The notes under the pieces are model-generated. The model ran no database searches. It worked only from the letters and a program-made list of their open reading frames with translations, and was not told the origin of the DNA. The translations under genes and the position numbers were made by a program. Shown in pieces: positions 35,952 to 44,933 of a stretch of DNA of 64,000 nt; the stretch's first letter is position 1; every line of letters begins with the position of its first letter. Origin of the DNA: Nocardiopsis suaedae (lineage in GTDB: Bacteria > Actinomycetota > Actinomycetes > Streptosporangiales > Streptosporangiaceae); the NCBI RefSeq assembly GCF_027706745.1, contig NZ_JAQFWP010000010.1, forward strand, positions 62,001 through 126,000, given 5' to 3'.

Positions 35952-37905
35952 CTCCCCAGGGGTACGCGTCGAGGGCACCGGCCTGCTGGCCGCGGCCGTG
36001 ACCGGCGCGGTCCGCGTGTCGGCGGCCCCGGAGCCCCCGGAGCTCGCCGCCTCGGTCAGCGACTGCTGGCGCGACGGCGAGGAGCTGCGGCGGTGGGCCC
36101 GAGACCACGGGGTGCCGTGGCTCCCGGTGCGCACCGAGCTCGGCACCGTGGTCGTCGGCCCGCTCGAGCGGCCCGGCGCAGGCGGCTGTCTGCGGTGTGC
36201 GCAGGCGCGGCGGCACCGGGCGACCACCGATCCGGACGGCACGCTCGCCGCGTTCACCGCGCACCGCGACACGCTGGCCGCCACCCCGTCGACGCTGCTG
36301 ACCCCGCTCGCCGCCGACACCGTGGCCGCACTGGTCGCCGCCGAAGCCGCGCGGGTGGCCTCCGGTGCGGTCCCGCGCACCGCGGAGGCGTTCCTGCGCG
36401 TCGACCTGCGCACGCTCGAAGTGACCCGGCATCCGTTCCTGCCCGACCCGCACTGCCCGGACTGCGCGGAGCCCCCCGACGTCCCCCCGGTCGGACCCGG
36501 CGGGCCGGCCGCGCCGCGACCGCGGCCGAAGCCGGACCCGCACACCTACCGGCTGCGCCCCGACCTCGACCCCGCCGACCTGCGCGCCCACTTCGTGGAG
36601 CCCGAGGCCGGCCTGATCCGCGAGCTGCAGTACGGAACGACGGCCGGGATGGCGCTGGTACGGGCGCCGATGCGGCTGCGCGATCACCACCGGTCCAAGC
36701 GCACCGAGTCCGGCTACGGGCGGACCCGCGACTTCCGGACCAGCGAGACGGTCGCGATCTGCGAGGCGCTGGAACGGTACGGCGGGCTGCGGCAGGGCGA
36801 CCGGCCCGAGGTGGTGCGCGCGAGTTACCACGAGGTCGCCGAGCGGGCGATCGACGTCTCGGCGATCGGCCTGCACCCGCCGGAGTCCTACGCTCGGGAG
36901 GGCTTCCGCTGCACGCCGTTCGACCCCGGCCGGGAGTACGGCTGGGTGCAGGGGTACTCGTTCGCCCGGCGCGGACCGGTCCTGGTCCCCGAACGGCTGG
37001 CCTACTACGGCATCGGCGAGGAGTCCGGCCACGATCCGATGTTCGTGCTCGAGTCGTCCAACGGCGGCGCCACCGGGAGCTGCCTGGAGGAGGCGATCCT
37101 GCACGGCCTGCTCGAGGTGCTGGAGCGGGACGCGTTCCTGCTGACGTGGTACGCGCGACTGCCGGTCCCCAAGGTCGATCCCTTCTCGGCGGCCGACCGC
37201 ACGATCCCCTTGCTGGTCGAGCAGATCCGGCACGAGCAGGGCTACGCGGTGTCGCTGTACGACACGACGCTCGACCACGGTGTCCCCAGCGTGTGGGCGA
37301 TGGCGGTCCGGTCGGACGACGACGAGAGCCGACCGCGGGTGTCCTGCGCGGCCGGCGCGCACCTGCAGCCGGAGCGGGCCGTGCTGGGCGCGCTCGCCGA
37401 GCTCGGCCCGATCCTGGACGGGCTGATCGGCACCTACCCCGGGGAGGCCGAGCGGGTCGGGGCGATGGTGGCGGATTCGGCGCAGGTGCAGCAGATGGCC
37501 GACCACGGTCTGCTGTACGCCGACTCCCGGGTGTTCGACCGTCTGCGGTTCCTTACCGGACCCACACCGCGTCCCGGCGTGCCGATCGACGCGTCGTTCG
37601 GCACGCGGACGTGGCCGTCGATCGCCGGTGCCGACCTGACCGAGGACCTGCACGCGCTGACCGGACGGCTGCTGGCCGACGGGCTGGACGTGGTCGCCGT
37701 GGACCAGACCGCGTCGGAGCACCGCCGCGCCGGGTTGAGCTGCGTGAAGGTGCTCGTGCCCGGGATGCTGCCGATGACGTTCGGGCACGCCTACCGCCGG
37801 ATCCACGGGCTGCCCCGCCTGCGCGACGTGCCTTTCCGGTTGGGCTACACGCCCCGCCCACTGGAGGATGCGGACCTCAACCCGTTCCCGCATCCGTTCC
37901 CCTGA
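35944..37905 (+). CDS. YcaO cyclodehydratase (TbtG-like)
   Basis: A 653-residue ATP-dependent enzyme that makes thiazolines from Cys. The N-terminal ~180 residues carry CLRC and CPDC pairs, a likely structural zinc site of the E1-like part. The YcaO domain (~200-653) shows SETVAICEALERYGG, SSNGGATGSCLEEAILHGL, EVLERDAFLLTW with the ATP/Mg ligands, and ends in a Pro-rich PFPHPFP tail typical of azole-forming YcaOs. It starts within the preceding gene (eight-base overlap). The CCSCS core supplies several suitable Cys substrates. Confidence 0.93.
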   Translation: MADSPGVRVEGTGLLAAAVTGAVRVSAAPEPPELAASVSDCWRDGEELRRWARDHGVPWLPVRTELGTVVVGPLERPGAGGCLRCAQARRHRATTDPDGTLAAFTAHRDTLAATPSTLLTPLAADTVAALVAAEAARVASGAVPRTAEAFLRVDLRTLEVTRHPFLPDPHCPDCAEPPDVPPVGPGGPAAPRPRPKPDPHTYRLRPDLDPADLRAHFVEPEAGLIRELQYGTTAGMALVRAPMRLRDHHRSKRTESGYGRTRDFRTSETVAICEALERYGGLRQGDRPEVVRASYHEVAERAIDVSAIGLHPPESYAREGFRCTPFDPGREYGWVQGYSFARRGPVLVPERLAYYGIGEESGHDPMFVLESSNGGATGSCLEEAILHGLLEVLERDAFLLTWYARLPVPKVDPFSAADRTIPLLVEQIRHEQGYAVSLYDTTLDHGVPSVWAMAVRSDDDESRPRVSCAAGAHLQPERAVLGALAELGPILDGLIGTYPGEAERVGAMVADSAQVQQMADHGLLYADSRVFDRLRFLTGPTPRPGVPIDASFGTRTWPSIAGADLTEDLHALTGRLLADGLDVVAVDQTASEHRRAGLSCVKVLVPGMLPMTFGHAYRRIHGLPRLRDVPFRLGYTPRPLEDADLNPFPHPFP

Positions 37906-37929
37906 CCGCCACCGACGCCGGAGTACGCC

Positions 37930-38274
37930 GTGTACGTGATGATCCTCGCCTGGGACCTGCGGGACTCGGAGCGGACCGTGGAAGGGCTGCGGGAGTATCT
38001 CCGCGACTACGCCGTGGAAGCGTTCTCCGAGGTCGACGGGATGCACCTGAAGGTGTGGTTCTCCCATCCCGCGCAGCAGATCTGGGGCGCCGTCTACCTG
38101 TGGGACTCCGCGGAGGCGATCGCGCGCAACCGCCCACCCGCGCCGAGCAAGTCGATCGAGCTGATCGGCTACCCGCCGACGTCGGAGTCGGTGTTCGAGG
38201 TCGAGGCGATCACCGCGCACGGCGATGCGTGGCAGGCGTTCGCCGACTTGGGCCGGGCGATGCAGGAGCGCTGA
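37930..38274 (+). CDS. Small alpha/beta-barrel-like protein ending the thiopeptide operon
   Basis: A 114-residue protein starting at GTG with CCGGAG upstream, 24 bases after the YcaO stop, so it is very likely in the operon. The sequence MYVMILAWDLRDSE ... GMHLKVWFSHPAQQIWGAVYL ... WDSAEAIA looks like a dimeric alpha/beta-barrel of the YdhR or antibiotic-biosynthesis-monooxygenase type, by pattern only. It lacks a signal peptide. Its role could be a tailoring step, immunity or folding aid; none is shown. Confidence 0.6.
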   Translation: MYVMILAWDLRDSERTVEGLREYLRDYAVEAFSEVDGMHLKVWFSHPAQQIWGAVYLWDSAEAIARNRPPAPSKSIELIGYPPTSESVFEVEAITAHGDAWQAFADLGRAMQER

Positions 38275-38313
38275 CCCCCGACAGGTGCGGTCGCCGGGCC
38301 ATCACCGTCGCCC

Positions 38314-38982
38314 TCACCCCGGCGGGCGGCGGATGAGGCCGTGTTCGTAGGCGTGGATCACCACGTGCACGCGGTCCCGCAGCCCCAGCTTCGTCAGGAC
38401 CGCCCGCACATGGGTCTTCACCGTGTTCTGGCTCAAGAACAGCTCCTCGCCGATCTCCGCGTTCGACCGGCCCGCCGCGATCAGTGTGAAGACGTCCACC
38501 TCGCGCGGGGTCAGATCGTGGAGGGGGTCGGCCTGCGTTTCCCGTTCGGGCACCGGCGCCTCGCGCAGCAGGCCGATCACCGTGGCCGCCACCCCCGGCG
38601 CCAGCGCCGACGTCCCCGCAGCGACGTCGTGCACGGCCTTCCGCAGCGCGCTCGGCCGCGTGTCCTTCGTCAGGTAACCGCTCGCACCGGCCCGCACGGC
38701 CGCGGCCACCAGCTCGTCCGCGTCGAACGTCGTCAGGATCAGCACCCGCGTCGACGGCGACAGCCGCGTGACCTCCTTCGTCGCGCCGACACCGTCGAGC
38801 CCCGGCATGCGGATGTCCATGAGCGTCACGTCGACGCCCCGGGAGCGCACCGCCTCGATCGCCGCCCGCCCGTCGCCCACGTCCCCGACGACCTCGATCC
38901 CCGGATCGGCCGACAGCACCGTGCGCAGCGCGCGGCGCAGCGGCACCTGGTCGTCCACCAGGAGTACCCGTACCGGTCTCAC
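38314..38982 (-). CDS. NarL/LuxR-type response regulator
   Basis: A 222-residue regulator starting at GTG that overlaps the kinase stop. The receiver has LLVDDQ, the phospho-Asp in DVTLMDIRMPGLDG, LTTFDADE and the Lys in GYLTKDTRPS. The LuxR domain reads LTPREVDVFTLIAAGRSNAE ... LSQNTVKTHVRAVLTKLGL. It is convergent with the thiopeptide operon and pairs with the kinase at 38979. A link to the operon is possible by position only. Confidence 0.92.
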   Translation of the reverse strand: MRPVRVLLVDDQVPLRRALRTVLSADPGIEVVGDVGDGRAAIEAVRSRGVDVTLMDIRMPGLDGVGATKEVTRLSPSTRVLILTTFDADELVAAAVRAGASGYLTKDTRPSALRKAVHDVAAGTSALAPGVAATVIGLLREAPVPERETQADPLHDLTPREVDVFTLIAAGRSNAEIGEELFLSQNTVKTHVRAVLTKLGLRDRVHVVIHAYEHGLIRRPPG

Positions 38983-40145
38983 CGCTGCTCCTTGGTCGGT
39001 AGCCGCGCCGTCAGGACCCAGCCGGAGTCCTCCGGATCGGCCGAGAACACGCCGCCCGCGGCCTCCACCCTCTCCCGGGCGCCCGCCAGGCCGGTCCCCG
39101 CGGGACCGGTGTCCAGCCCGCCCCGGCCGCCGTCGTCGCGGATCCGGAGGAGAACGCCGGTCTCCCGCCATTGGAGGTGGACCGTTACGGCCACCGGCGG
39201 CCTCAGGTGCCGGAACGCGTTGGTGATCCCCTCCTGCGCCACGCGGACGATCGCCGCCTCGGCGTCGAGCGCCACCGCCGTGCGCGCGCCCTCCTCCTCG
39301 AACACCACCCGGTGCAGCGGGGTGGTCGCCGCCCGCACCAGCTCCGGCAGCGCCCCCAGGGTCGGCGGCGCCTCCCCGCGGTCCGGGCGCCCCGCGTCCA
39401 GCACGGCCAGCATGGCGCGCAGCGCCCCGAGCGCGTCGCGGCCCGACTCGGCCACGTCCTCCAGCTCCTCGCGCGTGCCCTTGTCGCCGGCCGTCACCGC
39501 GGCCGCGTCGACCCGCGCCACCATGACCGTGATCGAGTGCGCGATGACGTCGTGCAGGTCGCGGCGGATCCGCGCGCGTTCGGCCGACCGCGCCGCCTCC
39601 ACCCGTTCCCGTTCGGCCCGGGCGGCCCGCTCCCGGCGCCGGGCCGCGGCGACCGCACCCGCCCACACGGCGGCCACGGCGCCCAGCTCGAACACCCCCT
39701 GGGCCGCCGGTGTCCACGCGGGCATGTCGCCGGGGAGCCGGGTCCACGAGGCGGACCCGCTGATCACGACCCCGGCGGCGGCCACCGGCAGCGCGGCCGC
39801 CCGCAGGCGGCGGGACGTCGCGGCGATCCGCCACAGCACCACCAGGAAGCACGCCGCCGACGGCAGTGCGCTCGGCGTCCGCCCCGGCATCGGCGTCAGC
39901 ACCAGCCCCAGCATGGCCTGAGAGGCGAGCGCGAAGCCGGCCGCGGGGCGGCGCAGGGCGGCCTCGACCGAGGCGTGCAATGCCACCGCCGCCAGGGCCG
40001 CCGCCGCGACCTGCCACGCGTGGGCGCCGCCGAGCGCCATGAGACCCAGCACCGGAACCGACAGCGCCCCCAGGACGCCGTGGGCGACCAGCCGGAACCG
40101 GGGCCACAGGCCGCCGCCGTGGCCGCCGCCCTGACCGACGTCCAT
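38979..40145 (-). CDS. NarL-family sensor histidine kinase
   Basis: About 388 residues from ATG 40145; a GTG at 40205 would add 20. There are about six N-terminal membrane segments, then HisKA_3 with IRRDLHDVIAHSITVMVAR (phospho-His), and an ATPase domain with QEGITNAFRHLRPPV (N box), RIRDDGGRGGL and GTGLAGARERVEAAGG (G boxes). It overlaps the response regulator by four bases. A serine-hydrolase gene is divergent, 143 bases away, and may share the control region. Confidence 0.9.
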   Translation of the reverse strand: MDVGQGGGHGGGLWPRFRLVAHGVLGALSVPVLGLMALGGAHAWQVAAAALAAVALHASVEAALRRPAAGFALASQAMLGLVLTPMPGRTPSALPSAACFLVVLWRIAATSRRLRAAALPVAAAGVVISGSASWTRLPGDMPAWTPAAQGVFELGAVAAVWAGAVAAARRRERAARAERERVEAARSAERARIRRDLHDVIAHSITVMVARVDAAAVTAGDKGTREELEDVAESGRDALGALRAMLAVLDAGRPDRGEAPPTLGALPELVRAATTPLHRVVFEEEGARTAVALDAEAAIVRVAQEGITNAFRHLRPPVAVTVHLQWRETGVLLRIRDDGGRGGLDTGPAGTGLAGARERVEAAGGVFSADPEDSGWVLTARLPTKEQR

Positions 40146-40288
40146 GTCCACCTTGCTTCCGCTCCGTTCCGCCGGGCCCCATGCAACCACGCCCCTCCCG
40201 CTCACCGGGCCGGAGCGTGGGGCCGGGCCCGGGATTTCACCCTCCGGGGTGAGGTGGGACGACGGCCGCCGGAATTAGCTTTGCCGCC

Positions 40289-41752
40289 GTGAATACACGG
40301 CACATGATCCGATCTGTCCCGGTGCGGCGTGCGGTCCTGCCCGTCGCACTGGCCCTGACCGCGGCGGTGGGCACGGCGCCGCCCGCGCACGCCGCCACCG
40401 GTGCGGCGGCCGACGAGCTGGTCGACGCCTACCGGTCGGCCTATGACACACCCGGCATCGCCGTGGCGGTGATCGACGGCTCCACGGTCGAGACCGCCGT
40501 GCGCGGCCACGACGGGGACGGTGCCGCCGTCACCCCGGCGACGCGCTTCCGGATCGCCTCGATGAGCAAGCCGATGACCGCCGCGGCGGTGATGCTGCTG
40601 GTGGAGCAGGGGGAGTTCACCCTGGACGCCCCGGTCGTCGACGTCCTGCCCGAGTTCACCATGGACGACCCGCGCTTCCGCGGGATCACCGTCCGCCAGC
40701 TCCTCGACCACACCTCGGGGCTGTCGGTCAGCACCAACAACGAGTACGTGTTCCCGCCGCCCCGCAGCGCCGCCGACGTCGTCGCCGAGCTGGCCGACAA
40801 GGAGCTGGCCGCCGACCCGGGGGAGCAGTGGGAGTACCACAACACCAACTACTCGGTGGCGGCGAGGATCGTCGAGGCCGTCGCGGACGAGCCGTTCGAC
40901 GACTTCCTCGCCGAAGAGCTGTTCACCCCGCTGGGGATGGACGACACCACCGCCACCGAGGGGTGCGCGGACCCGGCGCCGGGGCTGGCGTCGGGCTACG
41001 AGGTCGTGCTCGGCGTCGCCGTCGCCGCCCCGGAGATGCCGGGCCGTTGCGTCGGCAACGGCGGCGTGGTCTCGACCCTGGAGGACATGGTGCGGTGGGT
41101 GCGCTTCAACCAGGGCGCGCTCGGCTCAGACCTGCTCAGTGAGGAGTCCCTGGAGGAGATGCACACCGCCCAGCCGGGGGCCGGGGAGTCCGGCCTGGGC
41201 TGGGAGGTGCGCCCCGCCCCGGCGGGAGGGGACGGCCCGCTGGTCGCCCACGGGGGCACCCTGGCGACCTGGACCGGGGACATGGCGTTCTCACCCGCCT
41301 CGGGGACCGCCGCCGTCGTCCTGACCAACGGCGTGGGCGCTCCCGCCCTCCTGACCACCAACCTGCTGGCGGAGCGGGCCGGTGCCGAGACGACGCCGGT
41401 GGGCAACCCGATGAACATCGTCAACGCGGTCCTGCTGGGGCTCACACTGCTAGCGGGGACGCTCCTCACCACCGCGGTGGTCCGGGCACCCCGCTGGGCG
41501 CTCCGACGGCGCGAGGCCCGGCGCCCCCGGGTCGTGCTGCGCCTCGTCCCCCTCGGGCTCGTGACGGTCCTCGGCCTGTTCCTCCCGACCCTGATCGGGG
41601 TCCAGGGCGGGTCGTTCAGCTTCCAGTACTGGATCGTCGCGGCGTGGCTGATGCCGCTTCTGGCCGTGTTCTCCCTGGTGTGCCTCGTCCTCGGCACGGC
41701 CGCCCTCGCCCGCCGCATCCGGTGCCTCCGGCGGGCACGATGGACCCCGTGA
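40289..41752 (+). CDS. Membrane-anchored serine hydrolase (beta-lactamase/PBP4* family)
   Basis: A 487-residue exported protein from a GTG start. Residues 1-35 are a signal peptide ending AHA. The hydrolase domain (~45-370) has the nucleophile motif SMSK, the YHN of WEYHNTNYS, and late HGG (LVAHGGTLATW). The C-terminal ~115 residues contain three or four membrane spans, so the enzyme faces outside. Members include D-amino-acid hydrolases, esterases and peptidases; the substrate cannot be told. The next small gene overlaps its end. Confidence 0.85.
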   Translation: MNTRHMIRSVPVRRAVLPVALALTAAVGTAPPAHAATGAAADELVDAYRSAYDTPGIAVAVIDGSTVETAVRGHDGDGAAVTPATRFRIASMSKPMTAAAVMLLVEQGEFTLDAPVVDVLPEFTMDDPRFRGITVRQLLDHTSGLSVSTNNEYVFPPPRSAADVVAELADKELAADPGEQWEYHNTNYSVAARIVEAVADEPFDDFLAEELFTPLGMDDTTATEGCADPAPGLASGYEVVLGVAVAAPEMPGRCVGNGGVVSTLEDMVRWVRFNQGALGSDLLSEESLEEMHTAQPGAGESGLGWEVRPAPAGGDGPLVAHGGTLATWTGDMAFSPASGTAAVVLTNGVGAPALLTTNLLAERAGAETTPVGNPMNIVNAVLLGLTLLAGTLLTTAVVRAPRWALRRREARRPRVVLRLVPLGLVTVLGLFLPTLIGVQGGSFSFQYWIVAAWLMPLLAVFSLVCLVLGTAALARRIRCLRRARWTP

Positions 41753-42090
41753 TCCATGCCAGGGAAGACCGGTGGGACCTGGGACTCCGCGGTCCGCGGG
41801 TCGAGAGTGTCGAGGAGCGGGGCGACGGGGTCCGTATCGCCGTCGCCGCGCCGCTCGCGTCGGGTGACGCCGTGGACGTCCTCCAGACGCTCATCGGCAC
41901 CAAGGTCCTGGTGTCCATCGCCTTCCCGGCCGGGCACTTGCGCCTGGTCTTCGGCGACGGGCGCCACATCACCGCCCCGGGGCGCGGCGACCCGGTCAGC
42001 GGACCCGCCGACTGGGCCCCCGGCTCCTCGGACGGGGTCCTCATCCGCGCCGTCCGCGGCGGGGTGGAGGTCACCGGCGCGGTCGGCTGA
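41740..42090 (+). CDS. Small hypothetical protein
   Basis: A 116-residue soluble protein, MDPVIHAREDRWDLGLRG onward, with alternating strands (VRIAVAAPLASGDAVDVLQT, VLVSIAFPAGHLRLVFGDG). It overlaps the serine-hydrolase gene by 13 bases; a GTG at 41749 overlapping the TGA is an equally good start. I recognise no family. Probably co-translated with the upstream gene. Confidence 0.55.
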   Translation: MDPVIHAREDRWDLGLRGPRVESVEERGDGVRIAVAAPLASGDAVDVLQTLIGTKVLVSIAFPAGHLRLVFGDGRHITAPGRGDPVSGPADWAPGSSDGVLIRAVRGGVEVTGAVG

Positions 42091-42096
42091 CGGCGG

Positions 42097-42897
42097 CTAC
42101 GGATCCAACCAGCCGTTGGGCTCGCAGCCGTCGAGGCGCAGGGTCTGCTGCATCATCACCGGGGCCCGCTCGCCCTGGCCGGGGCAGCCGACGTGGCCGT
42201 GGCCCAGCGCGTGGCCCACCTCGTGGTTGATCACATAGATCCGGTACGTCTCCAGGTCCCCGTCGAAGTGCTCGACCCCGGACACCCACCGGTTCTGGTT
42301 GATGATCGCCCGCCCGTTCGCCTTGCACGAGGTGTAGCCGTTGGTCCGCAGCGGCGCGCACATCGCGTCCACGGTGTCGGGCGAGGCCAGCGCCACCCGG
42401 AAGTCCACCGGCCCCTCCTCCACACGCTCGAAGGAGTGGCCCTTGGACGTCCACCCGCGCTCGTCGCCGAGGATCGCGTGCACGGCGTCCGCGAAGTCCT
42501 CCGCCTCGCCGGGCAGGCCCTTCTCCACCTCGACCGTGTAGCGGACGACCGGGCCGTCGCCCACGGGTCCCGCGCCGCCCCCGACGGTCTCCAGCTCGCC
42601 GTCGGCGCTGGTCACCTCCTCGACCACCGACCGCATGATGGGCGAGGGCGATGGAGACGGGGAGGGCGGCGACGAGGGGGAGGGCGAGCCGGACGGGCCG
42701 CCCCGGGCGTCGCCCCCGCCGCTCGGGGAGGGCGACGGCGAGACGGCGGCCCCCCGGCCCGCCCCCGGGTCGGGCACCCACGGCAGGTTGTCGGCCACCA
42801 GCAGCACGCACCCGAGGGCGACCACGGCCAGACCGACCAGCACCTCCGGCGGGTAGCGGCGTCGGCGGCCGCCGGACTGCGGAGCACGCTCGGGCAC
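42097..42897 (-). CDS. DUF3152-type membrane-anchored metalloprotease-like protein
   Basis: A 266-residue protein. A basic N-terminus and one membrane span (~17-38) are followed by a Pro/Ser-rich linker (~50-85) and a C-terminal domain of the DUF3152 kind. It contains INHEVGHALGHGHVGCPG, a zinc HExxH-x-x-G-x-x-H motif, and the CAP ... CKAN cysteines, and ends near MMQQTLRLDGCEPNGWLDP. Family members are common in actinobacteria, with unproven protease activity. Start is GTG. Confidence 0.85.
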   Translation of the reverse strand: MPERAPQSGGRRRRYPPEVLVGLAVVALGCVLLVADNLPWVPDPGAGRGAAVSPSPSPSGGGDARGGPSGSPSPSSPPSPSPSPSPIMRSVVEEVTSADGELETVGGGAGPVGDGPVVRYTVEVEKGLPGEAEDFADAVHAILGDERGWTSKGHSFERVEEGPVDFRVALASPDTVDAMCAPLRTNGYTSCKANGRAIINQNRWVSGVEHFDGDLETYRIYVINHEVGHALGHGHVGCPGQGERAPVMMQQTLRLDGCEPNGWLDP

Positions 42898-43013
42898 GCG
42901 TGGACCTTCCTGGAACGGGGCGGGAGCGGGACCCCAGCATCCCAGAGATCCGGCCCGGCTCGGATCCGGACGCCCCCGCCCTGGTCATCCCCAGGCCGGG
43001 AAATGCCGGGACA

Positions 43014-43388
43014 TTACGCGCCCCCGCTCCCGTCCTCCGCGCTCACCCGCTGCACGACCTCGAAGCCCCACAGCTCGCTGCCGGTCGCCGCGGGGCCGCC
43101 GTGCCCGTGCCCATGGCCGTGGCCCTGCCCGGCGCTCCCGGACTCCTCCGCCGCCTCCGCGTGCCCCGTCTTGAAGGCGCTGCTCTCCAGCCACGCCTGG
43201 AACGACCCCTCGTCCCTCCACCGCGTGTACACCAGGTACCGGTCGGTGCCCTCCACCGGCCGCAGAAGCATGAACTCCTCGAACCCCGGCTGCCCCTCCA
43301 CCAGCCCGGCCCGCTTGGCGAACCGCTCCTCCAGCGTCCGGCCCTCGCCCTCAGGCACGGTGAGCACATTGAACTTGACCACGCTCAT
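43014..43388 (-). CDS. Antibiotic-biosynthesis-monooxygenase-like (heme-degrading type) protein
   Basis: A 124-residue small protein with an alpha/beta-barrel pattern. It starts MSVVKFNVLTVPEGEG and has FEEFMLLRPVEGTDRYLVYT and WRDEGSFQAWLESSAF, the features of HmoA/MhuD-like dimeric monooxygenases. A His/Gly-rich insert (GHGHGHGHGG) near residue 95 could bind metal. The ATG at 43388 is preferred to an upstream frame start with a poor N-terminus. Divergent from the M20 peptidase gene. Confidence 0.75.
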   Translation of the reverse strand: MSVVKFNVLTVPEGEGRTLEERFAKRAGLVEGQPGFEEFMLLRPVEGTDRYLVYTRWRDEGSFQAWLESSAFKTGHAEAAEESGSAGQGHGHGHGHGGPAATGSELWGFEVVQRVSAEDGSGGA

Positions 43389-43565
43389 GGCGGTGTCCCC
43401 TCTCGGTCGCGACGTGTTCGGGATGGACAGTCTCCACCACCTCCGGCGCATGACCGCGGCAACACCCACCCTTTGCCGACCGCGTACCGCGCCCAAGGCG
43501 CGTCGGACGGCCCGCCCCGCCCGTGCCCGGGCAGGATGCGGGCATCACCGACCTGGAGGAGCCGC

Positions 43566-44933
43566 ATGCGGGACATCGCCCGGACCGTCGAAGGCCTGGC
43601 CGACGGGCTGCGCTCGGACCTGGTGGAGCTGGCGCGCATCCCGTCCATCGCCTTCCCCGGCCACCCGGAGGCGCCGGTGCTGCGCGCCCGCGACCAGGTG
43701 GCCGAACTCCTGCGCGCCGCGGGCATGGAGTCCGTCGGAGCACTGGAGATGCCCGGCTCCTACCCCGTCGTGACCGGCTCCCTGCCCGCCCCCGAGGGCG
43801 CCCCGACGGTGCTGTTGTACGCCCACTACGACGTCCAGCCGCCCGGCGACCAGTCCCACTGGGACAGCCCGCCCTTCGAACCCACCGAGTTCGACGCCGG
43901 CCCGCTGGGCCCGGCCATCCGCGCGCGCGGGATCGCCGACGACAAGGCCAACATCCTCGTGCACATCGGCGCGCTGCGCGTCTTCGGCGGTCGGCCGCCC
44001 GTGGGCGTCAAGGTCGTCATCGAGGGGCAGGAGGAGTACGGCGGCCCGTTCGACACCTATCCGCCCAGCGACCCGGATCTGTTCGGCTCCGACGCCATGG
44101 TCATCGCCGACATGGGCAACGTCCGCCCCGGCGTTCCCACCTTCACGGTCGCGCTGCGCGGCGACGCCGAGGTCGTGGTCGAGGTCCGCACCCTGGACGG
44201 GCCACGCCACAGCGGTGAGTTCGGGGGAGCGGCGCCCGACGCGCTCATCGCGCTCCTGCACGCCCTGTCGACCCTGCACGACGCGGACGGAAACGTGGCC
44301 GTGCCGGGCCTGCTCAGCGAGGAGTGGGACGGCACCACCCTGGACGAGGCCGAGTTCCGCCGCATGGCCGGGGTGCGGCCGGACGCGCCGCTGATCGGCA
44401 CCGGCAGCCTGGGGCGCCGCCTGTGGACGGGCCCCGCCATCACCGTCATGGGGCTCGACGCCCCCGCCGTCGACACCGCGGCCGCGGCCGTCGTCCCCTA
44501 CGCGCGCGCCAAGATCAACCTCCGCGTCCACCCGAGGCAGGACGCCGCCGAGGCGCAGCGCGCGCTGGTCCGCCACCTCGAAGGCCTGCGCCCGTTCGGC
44601 GTCCCGCTGAGCGTGCACGCCGGGGACTCCGGGTCCGGCTTCGCCGCGCAGACGGGCGGCCCCGCGTACCGTGCCGCCGCCGACGCGATGCGCGAGGCCT
44701 GGGGCGCCGAGCCGGTTCACATGGCCAGCGGCGGCGCCATCCCACTCGTGGCCGGGCTGGCCAAGGCCGTCCCCGGCGCGGAGATCCTCCTCTTCGGCGC
44801 GCAGGACTCCGAGTCCAACCTCCACGCGCCCAATGAGCGGGTCCTGGTGGACGAGCTCAAGCGCGCGGTGGTGGCCGAGGCGGTCTTCTTCCAGGAGTAC
44901 GCGCGCCGGTACCGGGAGCGGGAGGACGCATGA
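43566..44933 (+). CDS. M20-family metallopeptidase (dipeptidase)
   Basis: A 455-residue cytoplasmic metal-dependent peptidase. Metal motifs: YAHYDVQPPG (His and Asp), GIADDKAN, EGQEEYGG (general base and ligand Glu) and MVIADMGN. The dimerisation domain inserts at ~190-350. The last His is in SESNLHAPNE. Its ATG follows a GGAGGAGCC site. The last codon overlaps the next gene, a transporter, by four bases, so they form an operon for uptake and cleavage of a small peptide or acyl-amino acid. Confidence 0.9.
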   Translation: MRDIARTVEGLADGLRSDLVELARIPSIAFPGHPEAPVLRARDQVAELLRAAGMESVGALEMPGSYPVVTGSLPAPEGAPTVLLYAHYDVQPPGDQSHWDSPPFEPTEFDAGPLGPAIRARGIADDKANILVHIGALRVFGGRPPVGVKVVIEGQEEYGGPFDTYPPSDPDLFGSDAMVIADMGNVRPGVPTFTVALRGDAEVVVEVRTLDGPRHSGEFGGAAPDALIALLHALSTLHDADGNVAVPGLLSEEWDGTTLDEAEFRRMAGVRPDAPLIGTGSLGRRLWTGPAITVMGLDAPAVDTAAAAVVPYARAKINLRVHPRQDAAEAQRALVRHLEGLRPFGVPLSVHAGDSGSGFAAQTGGPAYRAAADAMREAWGAEPVHMASGGAIPLVAGLAKAVPGAEILLFGAQDSESNLHAPNERVLVDELKRAVVAEAVFFQEYARRYREREDA

